Below are positions 16,924 through 25,900 of a stretch of 34,326 bases of DNA, piece by piece (the first letter of the stretch is position 1; each line of letters begins with the position of its first letter). The notes under the pieces were generated by a model, which was not told the origin of the DNA, made no database searches, and worked only from the letters and a program-made list of their open reading frames with translations. The position numbers and the translations under genes are program-made. The DNA comes from Gammaproteobacteria bacterium (GTDB lineage Bacteria > Pseudomonadota > Gammaproteobacteria > Steroidobacterales > Steroidobacteraceae): NCBI GenBank assembly GCA_009692245.1, contig SHZN01000006.1:1-34326 (forward strand), in the 5' to 3' direction.

Positions 16924-17484
16924 ATGACAGGCATTGCAGCACTCTGGATTCCCATATGCGTCGCCGCGGTGATCGTGTTCATCGCGAGCTCGATCATCCA
17001 TATGGGCCCGTTCTGGCATCGCAGCGAATGCCCCAAGGTCCCCAACGAAGACAAGGTCATGGACGCCTTGCGTCCCTTTGCGATCCCGCCGGGCGACTAC
17101 ATGCTGCCGCGTGCCGACAACCACGCCGCGATGAAGTCTCCGGAATTCATGGAGAAGATCAAGCGCGGCCCGGTGATGATCATGACCGTGTTGCCGAATG
17201 GCCCCATTGCGATGGGCAAATGCCTCACGCAGTGGTTCCTCTACATTGTTGTCGTCAGCATCCTTGCCGCCTATGTCACGGGACACACACTTGCGCCCGG
17301 TACGGAATACCTGACTGTTTTCCGGTTTGCCTGCACCACCGCATTCATCGGCTACGCCGTCGCGCTGTGGCAGATGTCGATTTGGTACCAGCGCTCGTGG
17401 TCCACGACGCTCAAGGCGACGCTCGACGGCGTGATTTATGGCCTGCTGACCGGCGGTGCCTTTGGCTGGCTCTGGCCAGCGTAA
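16924..17484 (+). CDS. Membrane protein of unknown function
   Basis: 186 aa, several hydrophobic segments (IWIPICVAAVIVFIASSIIH, FLYIVVVSILAAYVTG). Confidence 0.8.
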   Translation: MTGIAALWIPICVAAVIVFIASSIIHMGPFWHRSECPKVPNEDKVMDALRPFAIPPGDYMLPRADNHAAMKSPEFMEKIKRGPVMIMTVLPNGPIAMGKCLTQWFLYIVVVSILAAYVTGHTLAPGTEYLTVFRFACTTAFIGYAVALWQMSIWYQRSWSTTLKATLDGVIYGLLTGGAFGWLWPA

Positions 17485-17595
17485 GCAATGCGCAGGGTTC
17501 CCGGCTTCCCAAGCCCATGGGGTTGTGCGAGACTCCGCCGTGAACAGGTAATTGCGTTTTTTCCGCAGCAAGCCCGCGATCCGGCGAGGGAATTC

Positions 17596-18168
17596 ATGAA
17601 GTGCCTGTACTACGTGGCGCCGGAGCTGGAGAGTACCTCCCAGGTATCCGACGATCTCCACGACGTGGGCATCGACGATTTTTTCGTGCACGTGATTGCC
17701 AAGGACGAATCCGGCCTGAAGAGGCGGCACATTCACTCCGCAAATTACCTCGAGACGCTGGATGTCGTCCGTGACGGTTTCCTGGGCGCCGCATTCGGCC
17801 TGTTCGCCGGCGTCATCGGCTGTGTGCTGCTCGACCAGTTCGGGCCGTTTCCGCACATCCCGTGGTTCGTGTTCGTCGCGCTCTGCGCGGTCGCGTCGCT
17901 GTTTGGCGCCTGGGAAGGCGGCCTGATCGGCGTCGAGAAGGAAAACCGGAAGCTTGCCCGGTTCCACGACGACATCGAAGCCGGGAAATTCCTGATTCTC
18001 ATCTATGCGCGTAAGGACCAGGAAGCCGAGGTCAGGCACATGATGAAGACGCGGCACACCGAGGCGGAGTTCGCGGGCCTCGACAGTCATTTCGTCAATC
18101 CATTCTCGGCCGTGCAGCGCCGGCGACGGGCTACCGGCGACCGGGTCCGCGCAGTACAAGGGGACTAG
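17596..18168 (+). CDS. Membrane protein with central glycine-rich TM hairpin, unknown function (possibly DUF1269-like)
   Basis: ATG at 17596 within the longer ORF; DGFLGAAFGLFAGVIGCVLL and FVFVALCAVASLFGAWEGGLIG. Confidence 0.7.
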   Translation: MKCLYYVAPELESTSQVSDDLHDVGIDDFFVHVIAKDESGLKRRHIHSANYLETLDVVRDGFLGAAFGLFAGVIGCVLLDQFGPFPHIPWFVFVALCAVASLFGAWEGGLIGVEKENRKLARFHDDIEAGKFLILIYARKDQEAEVRHMMKTRHTEAEFAGLDSHFVNPFSAVQRRRRATGDRVRAVQGD

Positions 18169-18171
18169 CCG

Positions 18172-19566
18172 ATGGCGATCGCAGTCGTTCTGGTCCTACT
18201 GGTAGTCGGCTCGGTCATTTTCCATTTCATGAGTCCCTGGTGGTTCACGCCGATCGCGTCGAACTGGGGCACCATGGACGACACGGTGATCCTGACTTTC
18301 TGGGTCACGGGCATCGTGTTTGTCGTCGTCAATCTGTTCCTGGCCTGGTCGGTCATGCGTTATCGCCATCGCAAGGGGCAGAAAGCAGATTACGAGCCCG
18401 AGAACAAGAAGCTCGAATGGTGGTTGACGGGTATCACGACCGTCGGTGTCGCCGCCATGCTCGCGCCGGGACTCTTCGTCTGGGGCAAGTTCGTCGTCGT
18501 CCCGAAAGAGGCCACGATCGTCGAGGCGGTCGGCCAGCAATGGCACTGGAGCTTCCGCCTGCCGGGTCAGAATGGCGAACTCGGCTTCACGGATGAATCG
18601 CTGATCACGCCGGACAATCCGTTCGGCGTCGATCCGGCCGATCCCAATGGCCTGGACGATATCCTGATCGCGAGCCCGGAGCTGCACCTGCCGATTGGCA
18701 AGCCTGTCAAGGTCCTGCTGCGATCAAAAGATGTGCTGCACAACTTCACGGTCACGCAGTTCCGGGTCAAGATGGACATTGTTCCCGGCATGATTACCTA
18801 CCTGTGGCTGACACCGACCGTGATCGGCGAGTACGAACTGATGTGCGAGGAGCTCTGCGGGCTCGCGCACTTCGCGATGCGCGGGCGCGTCGTGGTCGAT
18901 TCGCAGGAAGCGTATGACACCTGGCTCACCTCGCAATCAACGTTCAGCCAGACACAGGCGCTTGCGGCCGCGGACCCGGCCGCGGGCGCAACGCAATATG
19001 CGGTGTGCATGGCCTGCCACGGGCCCGCGGGCGAAGGCAATCAGGCGCTGAATGCGCCGCGCATCGCGGGCCAGTCGGCCTGGTATCTCCAGCGCCAGTT
19101 GAACAACTTCCGCGCCGGTGTCCGTGGCGCGCACGAGCAGGACACATTCGGTGCACAGATGCGGGCCTTCGCAGCGATGCTGCCGGATGATACGGCGATC
19201 CGGAACGTCGCTGCCCATATCGCATCGCTTCCAGGGTCAATGGCGCAATCGACCGTGACCGGCGACGTGAATCGCGGCAAGACGCTTTATTCGAACTGCG
19301 TGGCCTGCCACGGCGCAAGTGCCCAGGGCATCTGGGCCCTGAATGCACCAAGGCTCGCACAGATGAGCGACTGGTACCTGGAGCGGCAACTCAATAACTT
19401 CCGCTCCGGAATCCGTGGCGCGCACCGGCAGGACTATTACGGCCGGCAAATGGCATTCATGGCTGATGTGCTCGCCGACGAGCGCGCAATCGACGACCTG
19501 ATCTCCTACATCAATACGCTGAAGCCTGAGGACAACCAGGTCCTGGCCTCCAGGAGGGGCTTCTGA
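18172..19566 (+). CDS. Cytochrome c oxidase subunit II with C-terminal diheme cytochrome c extension
   Basis: CuA site (DVLHNF...CEELCGLAHFAM) and two c-heme sites, CMACH (19006-19020) and CVACH (19297-19311). Confidence 0.93.
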   Translation: MAIAVVLVLLVVGSVIFHFMSPWWFTPIASNWGTMDDTVILTFWVTGIVFVVVNLFLAWSVMRYRHRKGQKADYEPENKKLEWWLTGITTVGVAAMLAPGLFVWGKFVVVPKEATIVEAVGQQWHWSFRLPGQNGELGFTDESLITPDNPFGVDPADPNGLDDILIASPELHLPIGKPVKVLLRSKDVLHNFTVTQFRVKMDIVPGMITYLWLTPTVIGEYELMCEELCGLAHFAMRGRVVVDSQEAYDTWLTSQSTFSQTQALAAADPAAGATQYAVCMACHGPAGEGNQALNAPRIAGQSAWYLQRQLNNFRAGVRGAHEQDTFGAQMRAFAAMLPDDTAIRNVAAHIASLPGSMAQSTVTGDVNRGKTLYSNCVACHGASAQGIWALNAPRLAQMSDWYLERQLNNFRSGIRGAHRQDYYGRQMAFMADVLADERAIDDLISYINTLKPEDNQVLASRRGF

Positions 19567-21326
19567 TGGCATACGTCGCAATCGCGGACCGTGACGCTCC
19601 GATTCACGATCCGCACACTTTCTTCCTGAAGTACATCTGGAGCCAGGACCACAAGGTCATCGCGATCCAGTATGCGATCGTCGCGATCAGCGTCGGTCTC
19701 GTCGCGCTGGTGCTGTCCGGGCTGATGCGCCTGCAGCTCGGCTTCCCGGGCACCTTCCACTTCATCGAACCGCAGGACTACTACCAGTTCATCACTATGC
19801 ACGGGATGATCATGGTGATCTACCTGCTGACGGCGCTGTTCCTCGGCGGATTCGGGAACTACCTGATCCCGCTGATGTGCGGCGCGCGGGACATGGTGTT
19901 CCCGTACATGAACATGCTGAGCTTCTGGGTCTACCTGCTGGCGGTGCTGGTGCTGATGGCGAGCTTCTTCGTGCCCGGCGGGCCGACCGGCGCAGGCTGG
20001 ACGCTCTATCCGCCGCAGGCAATCACGCAAGGCACGCCCGGCGCGGGCCTCGGCATCATCCTGATGCTCATCTCGCTCGGTATCTTCATCGTTGCCTTTA
20101 CGATGGGTGGCCTGAACTACGTGACAACCGTGCTGCAGGCGCGCTGCCGCGGCATGACCCTGATGCGCATGCCGCTGTCGGTGTGGGGCATCTTCATGGC
20201 GACGATCCTGGGCCTGCTCGCGTTCCCCGCCCTGCTCGTCTCGGCGGTAATGATGACGCTCGACTCGACACTCGGCACCAGCTTCTTCATGCCGGCCGTG
20301 ATGTCGCTCGGCGAAAAGCTCGGCCACAATGGCGGCAGCCCGCTGCTGTTCCAGCATTTGTTCTGGTTCTTCGGCCATCCCGAGGTCTACATCGTCGCGC
20401 TGCCCGCGTTCGGCATCGTCTCCGACCTGCTGTCGACGCATGCACGCAAGAATATCTTCGGCTATCGCATGATGGTCTGGGCGATCATCGCGATCGGCGG
20501 CCTCAGCTTCGTCGTGTGGGCGCACCACATGTATGTCAGCGGCATGAATCCGTACTTCGGGTTCTTCTTTGCAACCACGACGCTGATCATCGCGATTCCC
20601 ACGGCAATCAAGGTCTACAACTGGGTGCTGACGCTGTGGAAAGGTGACATCCATCTGACCGTACCGATGATGTTTGCGATCGGGTTCATCTTCACATTCA
20701 TCCACGGCGGCCTGACCGGCCTGTTCCTCGGCAACGTGACGGTGGACCTGCCGCTGTCCGACACCTATTTCGTCGTCGCGCACTTCCATATGGTCATGGG
20801 CGTCTCGCCGATCCTGGTGGTGTTCGGCGCGATCTATCACTGGTTCCCGAAGATCACGGGCCGCATGTGGAATCAAAAGCTCGGTATGGTGCATTTCTGG
20901 ATGACATTCCTCGGCACCTATGCGATCTACCTGCCGATGCATTACCTCGGGATATTGGGTGTTCCGCGGCGCTACTACGCCCTCGGCAACACCGACTTCA
21001 TTCCTGACTCCGTGCACTCGATCAATGCCGCAATAACGATTTCGGCGCTGATCGTGGCAGCCGCGCAGCTCGTGTTCCTGTTCAACATGATCATGAGCCT
21101 GCGTAAGGGCGAGAAGGCGCCGCCGAATCCCTGGCGCGCGACAACACTTGAATGGCAGACGCCCGACACACCGCCAAAGCACGGCAATTGGGGCCCGAAG
21201 CTCCCCGTGGTGCATCGCTGGGCCTACGACTACAGCGTCCCGGGTGCGAAAGAAGACTTCATCCCGCAGAACGAGCCGGTGGATCCGAAACTCGGGGCTG
21301 GAAGGGACCACGGTACGCATCGGTGA
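19566..21326 (+). CDS. Cytochrome c oxidase subunit I (A-type heme-copper oxidase)
   Basis: WFFGHPEVYI (His-Tyr/Glu motif), VVWAHHMYVSGM, IPTAIKVYNW (K-channel Lys), VVAHFHMVMG. Confidence 0.95.
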   Translation: MAYVAIADRDAPIHDPHTFFLKYIWSQDHKVIAIQYAIVAISVGLVALVLSGLMRLQLGFPGTFHFIEPQDYYQFITMHGMIMVIYLLTALFLGGFGNYLIPLMCGARDMVFPYMNMLSFWVYLLAVLVLMASFFVPGGPTGAGWTLYPPQAITQGTPGAGLGIILMLISLGIFIVAFTMGGLNYVTTVLQARCRGMTLMRMPLSVWGIFMATILGLLAFPALLVSAVMMTLDSTLGTSFFMPAVMSLGEKLGHNGGSPLLFQHLFWFFGHPEVYIVALPAFGIVSDLLSTHARKNIFGYRMMVWAIIAIGGLSFVVWAHHMYVSGMNPYFGFFFATTTLIIAIPTAIKVYNWVLTLWKGDIHLTVPMMFAIGFIFTFIHGGLTGLFLGNVTVDLPLSDTYFVVAHFHMVMGVSPILVVFGAIYHWFPKITGRMWNQKLGMVHFWMTFLGTYAIYLPMHYLGILGVPRRYYALGNTDFIPDSVHSINAAITISALIVAAAQLVFLFNMIMSLRKGEKAPPNPWRATTLEWQTPDTPPKHGNWGPKLPVVHRWAYDYSVPGAKEDFIPQNEPVDPKLGAGRDHGTHR

Positions 21327-21979
21327 GCAACACCGTCATATTCACGGCGCTGGCCTCTGGCGTCATCGTCTGGTTCCTGATAGCCAGCCGCCTGACTGCG
21401 AAATCCTGGGAGAGCCAGGACGAAAAAGGCGATGTCGGCGCGATCCACACTGCGCCAGAGCGCATCGGCCTGTGGATCTTCATGGCGGTCGTCACTTCGC
21501 TGTTCAGCCTGTTCATCTCGGCCTATGCGATGCGCATGCATGTCGGTGCGTGGTGCCACATCACGATCCCCAATATTCTCTGGGTGAATTCACTGGTCCT
21601 GGTTGCAGCAAGCATCGCGATGCAGCGCGCTCGCTGGGCAGCCGACCACGGAAGCCGCAGTGGCGCCCGTGCGGCGCTCGTGATGGGCGGCATGTTGTCG
21701 GTAGCATTCCTGGCAGGCCAGCTGGTGGCATGGCAGCAGGTGGGGCCGTCTGTGTATTTCATATCGGGTAGCCCCGCCATCGCGTTTTTCTACGTGCTGT
21801 CAGCGGCCCACGGCCTTCACCTGATCGGCGGCCTGTGGGTGCTGGGGCGCACCGTTTCCAGGTTCGCGGCCGGTGCGGAATTGGTTGACCTTCGCCTGAG
21901 CCTGCAACTTTGCTCGGTCTACTGGCACTTCCTGTTGCTGGTCTGGCTGGTCGTATTCGGCGTTCTGTTGTACTTGTAA
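21323..21979 (+). CDS. Heme-copper oxidase subunit III-like protein (copy 1)
   Basis: GTG start overlapping coxA stop; ERIGLWIFMAVVTSLFSLFISAYAMRM, NILWVNSLVLVAAS, AAHGLHLIGGLWVLG, CSVYWHFLLLVWLVVFG. Confidence 0.85.
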   Translation: MSNTVIFTALASGVIVWFLIASRLTAKSWESQDEKGDVGAIHTAPERIGLWIFMAVVTSLFSLFISAYAMRMHVGAWCHITIPNILWVNSLVLVAASIAMQRARWAADHGSRSGARAALVMGGMLSVAFLAGQLVAWQQVGPSVYFISGSPAIAFFYVLSAAHGLHLIGGLWVLGRTVSRFAAGAELVDLRLSLQLCSVYWHFLLLVWLVVFGVLLYL

Positions 21980-21994
21980 GGGGAAGCTCTGCCA

Positions 21995-22669
21995 ATGGCC
22001 CATGATTCCCAAGCCGCCGCCCTGCCTCCATTGCGGCAAGTCACCGAAGATTTCGCCGCGGACAAGCAGGCGTTCTCGGTGCCGTGGGGGAAGGCCATGA
22101 TGTGGATCTTCCTGCTATCCGACACCTTCATATTTACCTGCTTCCTGACGTCCTACATGAACGTCCGGCTCTCGACGCTCGCGACCTGGCCGAATCCCAG
22201 CCAGGTATTCTCGTTGAACATCGGCGGCCAGGACATCCCGCTGATCCTGATCGCGATCATGACCTTCGTGCTGATCACCAGCAGCGGCACGATGGCGCTC
22301 GCGGTCAACTATGGCTACCGGCGCAATCGCCGCTACACCGTGTTGCTGATGGTCGCGACCGCTGCGCTCGGCGCGACATTCGTCAGCATGCAGGCCTTCG
22401 AATGGACCAAGCTGATCATGGAAGGTGTGCGTCCCTGGAGCAATCCCTGGGGAGCGCCGCAGTTCGGATCCGCTTTCTTCATGATCACGGGTTTCCACGG
22501 CCTGCACGTTTCGGCCGGCGTGATTTATCTTCTGACCGTCGCGAGGCGCGTGCACACGGGCTTTTACGAGAAGCGCGGCAGCTACGAGACGGTCGAGATC
22601 GCGGGCCTTTACTGGCACTTCGTCGACCTGGTCTGGGTATTCATCTTCGCATTCTTCTACTTGTGGTGA
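21995..22669 (+). CDS. Heme-copper oxidase subunit III (copy 2)
   Basis: MMWIFLLSDTFIFTCFLTSY, FMITGFHGLHVSAGVIYLL, VEIAGLYWHFVDLVWVFIFAFFYLW. Confidence 0.92.
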   Translation: MAHDSQAAALPPLRQVTEDFAADKQAFSVPWGKAMMWIFLLSDTFIFTCFLTSYMNVRLSTLATWPNPSQVFSLNIGGQDIPLILIAIMTFVLITSSGTMALAVNYGYRRNRRYTVLLMVATAALGATFVSMQAFEWTKLIMEGVRPWSNPWGAPQFGSAFFMITGFHGLHVSAGVIYLLTVARRVHTGFYEKRGSYETVEIAGLYWHFVDLVWVFIFAFFYLW

Positions 22670-22675
22670 GGCACC

Positions 22676-22993
22676 ATGTCGCAAGCTGAAGGTCAACAAC
22701 ACCCTCTCAAGATCTACCTGTGGATCTGGTTGCTGCTGTTCGTGCTCAGCACGTTTTCCTACCTGGTGGACTACTTCCACCTGCAGGGCTATACGCGCTG
22801 GTCGCTGATCATCCTCTTCATGCTGCTGAAGGCCGGTTGCATCGTCGCGATCTTCATGCACATGGCCTGGGAGAGGCTCGCGCTCAAGTTCGCGATCCTG
22901 ATTCCGCCGCTGTGCCTGTTGATCCTGATCGGCTTCATGGCTATCGAGGGCGACTACACCTTCCTGACGCGCGGGGCCGCTTTCCTGCGTTAA
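22676..22993 (+). CDS. Cytochrome c oxidase subunit IV (prokaryotic CoxD-like)
   Basis: 105 aa, three TM segments, YTRWSLIILFMLLKAGCIVAIFMHMAWERLALKF typical of COX4_pro. Confidence 0.85.
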   Translation: MSQAEGQQHPLKIYLWIWLLLFVLSTFSYLVDYFHLQGYTRWSLIILFMLLKAGCIVAIFMHMAWERLALKFAILIPPLCLLILIGFMAIEGDYTFLTRGAAFLR

Positions 22994-23005
22994 GATGCCG
23001 GGGCG

Positions 23006-24541
23006 ATGGCAGCCCCCGTCATCCGTGAAGCCGATTTCGTGCAGAGCGTCGCCGACGCCCTGCAGTTCATTTCCTACTACCATCCGACCGATTACATCGA
23101 GCATCTCGGGCGCGCCTACGAACGCGAGCAGTCGCCCGCGGCGAAGGACGCGATCGCCCAGATCCTGACCAACTCGCGCATGTGCGCCGAGGGCCGCCGC
23201 CCGATCTGCCAGGACACCGGTATCGTCAATGTGTTCGTGAAGGCCGGCATGGGCGTGCGCTGGGACACGAACCGCGGCCTGCAGCAGATGGTGGATGAGG
23301 GCGTACGCCGCGGTTACGCGGACCCGGACAACAAGCTGCGCCCGTCCATCGTCGCGGACCCGCTGTTCGCGCGGAAGAACACCGGCGACAACACGCCGGC
23401 CGTCGTCCACGTCGAGCTCGTGCCGGGCAACGCCGTCGAGGTGACGGTCGCCGCCAAGGGTGGCGGCTCCGAAAACAAGGCGATGTTCAAGATGTTGAAC
23501 CCGTCCGATTCCATCGTGGACTGGGTGCTCGCGACGGTGCCAAAGATGGGCGCCGGCTGGTGCCCGCCCGGCATGCTTGGGCTGGGCGTCGGCGGCACGG
23601 CCGACAAGGCGATGGTGATGGCGAAAGAATCCCTGATGGCGCCGCTCGACATGCACGAGCTCCTCGTGCGCGGGCCTGCGAATAAACTCGAGGAATTGCG
23701 CATCGAACTCTACGAGAAGGTCAATGCGCTCGGCATCGGTGCGCAGGGCCTGGGTGGCCTGACCACCGTGCTCGACATCAAGATCCTGACCTTCCCGACG
23801 CACGCGGCCTCGAAGCCTGTCGCGATGATCCCGAACTGCGCCGCGACGCGGCATGCCCATTTCGTACTGGATGGCAGCGGACCCGTCGCACTCGATCCGC
23901 CGCCGCTTGAGTCCTGGCCGAATGTCCACTGGAAACCTGCAGCCGATGCGCGGCACGTGAATCTCGACGCGTTGACTCATGACGAAGTGAAGCAATGGAA
24001 GCCGGGCCAGACCCTGCTTCTCTCCGGAAAGATGCTGACCGGCCGCGATGCCGCACACAAACGCATCGCGACACTCTTGAACGCAGGCAAGAGTCTGCCG
24101 CCGGGCGTGGACCTGAAGAATCGCGCCATCTATTACGTCGGCCCGGTGGATGCGGTGCGTGACGAAGCCGTTGGCCCCGCTGGTCCGACCACGGCAACGC
24201 GCATGGACAAGTTCACGGGATTGCTGCTGGAAAAGACCGGGTTGCTCGTGATGATCGGCAAGGCCGAGCGCGGGCCTGTCGCAATCGAGGCAATCAGAAA
24301 GCATGGGGCTGCATATCTAATCGCGATCGGTGGCGCGGCTTACCTGGTCTCAAAAGCAATCCGCTCCGCGCGCGTCATTGCGTTCGAGGATCTCGGCATG
24401 GAGGCCATCTATGAGTTCGAGGTCAGGGACATGCCGGTCACGGTAGCCGTCGACTCACACGGGGAATCCGTTCACCAGACCGGGCCTGCCATCTGGGGCG
24501 AGAAGATCAAGCAGCTCAAGATCCCAGTTCGAGTCGCCTAG
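23006..24541 (+). CDS. Class I (Fe-S) fumarate hydratase
   Basis: ICQDTGIVNVFVKAGMGVRWD, AAKGGGSENKAMFKMLNPSDSI, CPPGMLGLGVGGTADKAMVMAKESL, GPTTATRMDKF. Confidence 0.93.
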   Translation: MAAPVIREADFVQSVADALQFISYYHPTDYIEHLGRAYEREQSPAAKDAIAQILTNSRMCAEGRRPICQDTGIVNVFVKAGMGVRWDTNRGLQQMVDEGVRRGYADPDNKLRPSIVADPLFARKNTGDNTPAVVHVELVPGNAVEVTVAAKGGGSENKAMFKMLNPSDSIVDWVLATVPKMGAGWCPPGMLGLGVGGTADKAMVMAKESLMAPLDMHELLVRGPANKLEELRIELYEKVNALGIGAQGLGGLTTVLDIKILTFPTHAASKPVAMIPNCAATRHAHFVLDGSGPVALDPPPLESWPNVHWKPAADARHVNLDALTHDEVKQWKPGQTLLLSGKMLTGRDAAHKRIATLLNAGKSLPPGVDLKNRAIYYVGPVDAVRDEAVGPAGPTTATRMDKFTGLLLEKTGLLVMIGKAERGPVAIEAIRKHGAAYLIAIGGAAYLVSKAIRSARVIAFEDLGMEAIYEFEVRDMPVTVAVDSHGESVHQTGPAIWGEKIKQLKIPVRVA

Positions 24542-24544
24542 CTA

Positions 24545-24621
24545 GGCCCGGGCAGGCCAGGATCGCTCGTTCGCTCAGAAGATCGGACATTCGCTCACTC
24601 GCGACCTGGCCTGCCCGGGCC
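24545..24621. repeat. Perfect 17-bp inverted repeat (hairpin 1)
   Basis: GGCCCGGGCAGGCCAGG (24545-24561) / CCTGGCCTGCCCGGGCC (24605-24621), 43-nt loop. Confidence 0.95.
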
Positions 24622-24660
24622 GTACTGGGCACGCGTACTGGAATTGCCGACTCCGGCTCC

Positions 24661-24752
24661 CGGCGCTTCAGGCGGGTGGGCGGGGTGACGAGTGAGCGAA
24701 TAAAGATCGGCTGAGCGAACGAGTCAGCCCCGACCACCCGACAGAAGCGCCG
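24661..24752. repeat. Imperfect ~30-bp inverted repeat (hairpin 2)
   Basis: Left arm CGGCGCTTCAGGCGGGTGGGCGGGGTGAC (24661-24689), right arm GTCAGCCCCGACCACCCGACAGAAGCGCCG (24723-24752), loop ~33 nt. Confidence 0.9.
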
Positions 24753-24758
24753 AATTCG

Positions 24759-25040
24759 CTAGTCTTCGACGCCGAGTGAGAATCCCGCTTCCAGTTCGCG
24801 CTTCGAGTAGGTACGAAACGCGATCATCGTCTCCGAGCCCGCGATGTCCGGCAGTTTCCGGATCCGGTCGGTGACGACCGTCGCGAGATCCTCGTTGTTG
24901 CGCACCCGCACGATTGCGACCAGATCCCAGCGCCCGGCGACGGAGAAGACCTCCTGCACGCCATCGATGCTGGTCAGCGCCTGCGCGAGGCTGCCTACCT
25001 TGTCCGTGTCCGCCTTGATCAACACCAGTGCCGCAACCAT
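24759..25040 (-). CDS. Stand-alone RAM/Lrp-AsnC ligand-binding domain protein (no HTH)
   Basis: MVAALVLIKADTDKVGSLAQALTSIDGVQEVFSVAGRWDLVAIVRVRNNEDLATVVTDRIRKLPDIAGSETMIAF. AGGAG 8 nt upstream of ATG at 25040. Confidence 0.88.
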   Translation of the reverse strand: MVAALVLIKADTDKVGSLAQALTSIDGVQEVFSVAGRWDLVAIVRVRNNEDLATVVTDRIRKLPDIAGSETMIAFRTYSKRELEAGFSLGVED

Positions 25041-25051
25041 GGATCGCACTC

Positions 25052-25900
25052 CTAGATCGATGTCCTGAGGCTGATCAGCTCGGGGAAAAATCCGCGCTTC
25101 AGCACATGCTCGAGATATCCGACACCGGTGGAACCACCAGTGCCGCGCTTAAAGCCGATGATGCGCTCGACCGTCTTCAGGTGCGCGAAGCGCCATTGCT
25201 GCAGGCGGTACTCGAGATCCACCAGTTTTTCGGCAAGTTCATAAAGGTCCCAATGGGCATTGGAATCACGGTAGATCGCGAGCCACGCAGCCTCGACTTC
25301 CGGGTGCGCTTCGTAGGACTTAGTCCAGTCGCGTTCGATGCGCTCGCGCGGGATGGCGAATCCGCGGCGCGCCAGCAATTTCAGCGTTTCGTCATAAAGC
25401 GAGGGTGTCGCGAGTTCGCGGCCAAGCAATGCGTGATTGGGCGGATCCGAGGAATGCACATCGATCAGCTTCGCATCCTTGTTGCCCAGCATGAATTCCA
25501 GCAGACGGTATTGCCAGGACTGGAAGCCGGAACTCTGGCCCAGCGAATCGCGAAAGCGCATGTAATCGGCCGGCGTCATCGTGCCGAGCACGTCCCAGGA
25601 CTGTATCATCTGGGCCTGCGCTCGCGCGACGCGCGACAGCATCTTGAAAGCCGGTTCGAGATCGTCGGCGCGGATTTGCGCACGGGTCGCGGCAAGTTCG
25701 TGCAGGCAGAGCTTGAGCCACAGCTCGCTCGCCTGATGGATCACGATGAACAGCATCTCGTCGTGCTGCCCCGAGAGCGGTTTCTGCGCGCCCAGCACCT
25801 TGTCGAGCTGGAGGTATTGGCCGTAGCTCAGCGAGCGGTCGAGATTCCAGTGAATCCCCGCCATCTGGTTATCGGGCTTCTGGTCGCGTGGGTCCGTCAT
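25052..25900 (-). CDS. kynA: Tryptophan 2,3-dioxygenase
   Basis: LSYGQYLQLDKVLGAQKPLSGQHDEMLFIVIHQASELWLKLCLHE; FQSWQYRLLEFMLGNK; FKRGTGGSTGVGYL. Internal ATG at 25900 preferred. Confidence 0.94.
   Translation of the reverse strand: MTDPRDQKPDNQMAGIHWNLDRSLSYGQYLQLDKVLGAQKPLSGQHDEMLFIVIHQASELWLKLCLHELAATRAQIRADDLEPAFKMLSRVARAQAQMIQSWDVLGTMTPADYMRFRDSLGQSSGFQSWQYRLLEFMLGNKDAKLIDVHSSDPPNHALLGRELATPSLYDETLKLLARRGFAIPRERIERDWTKSYEAHPEVEAAWLAIYRDSNAHWDLYELAEKLVDLEYRLQQWRFAHLKTVERIIGFKRGTGGSTGVGYLEHVLKRGFFPELISLRTSI

Noticed and set aside
19506-21320. 604-aa minus-strand ORF opposite coxA (and 22115-24304, 729 aa; 4781-6421, 546 aa; 16897-18159; 3726-4973)
   Set aside because: Low-complexity His/Arg/Asp/Glu-rich translations antisense to strongly supported genes; typical shadow ORFs of GC-rich coding DNA.
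24542-24758. CRISPR array or attC interpretation of the TTCGCTCA repeats
   Set aside because: Only four short copies in inverted arrangement, no regular repeat-spacer unit, no cas or integrase genes nearby.
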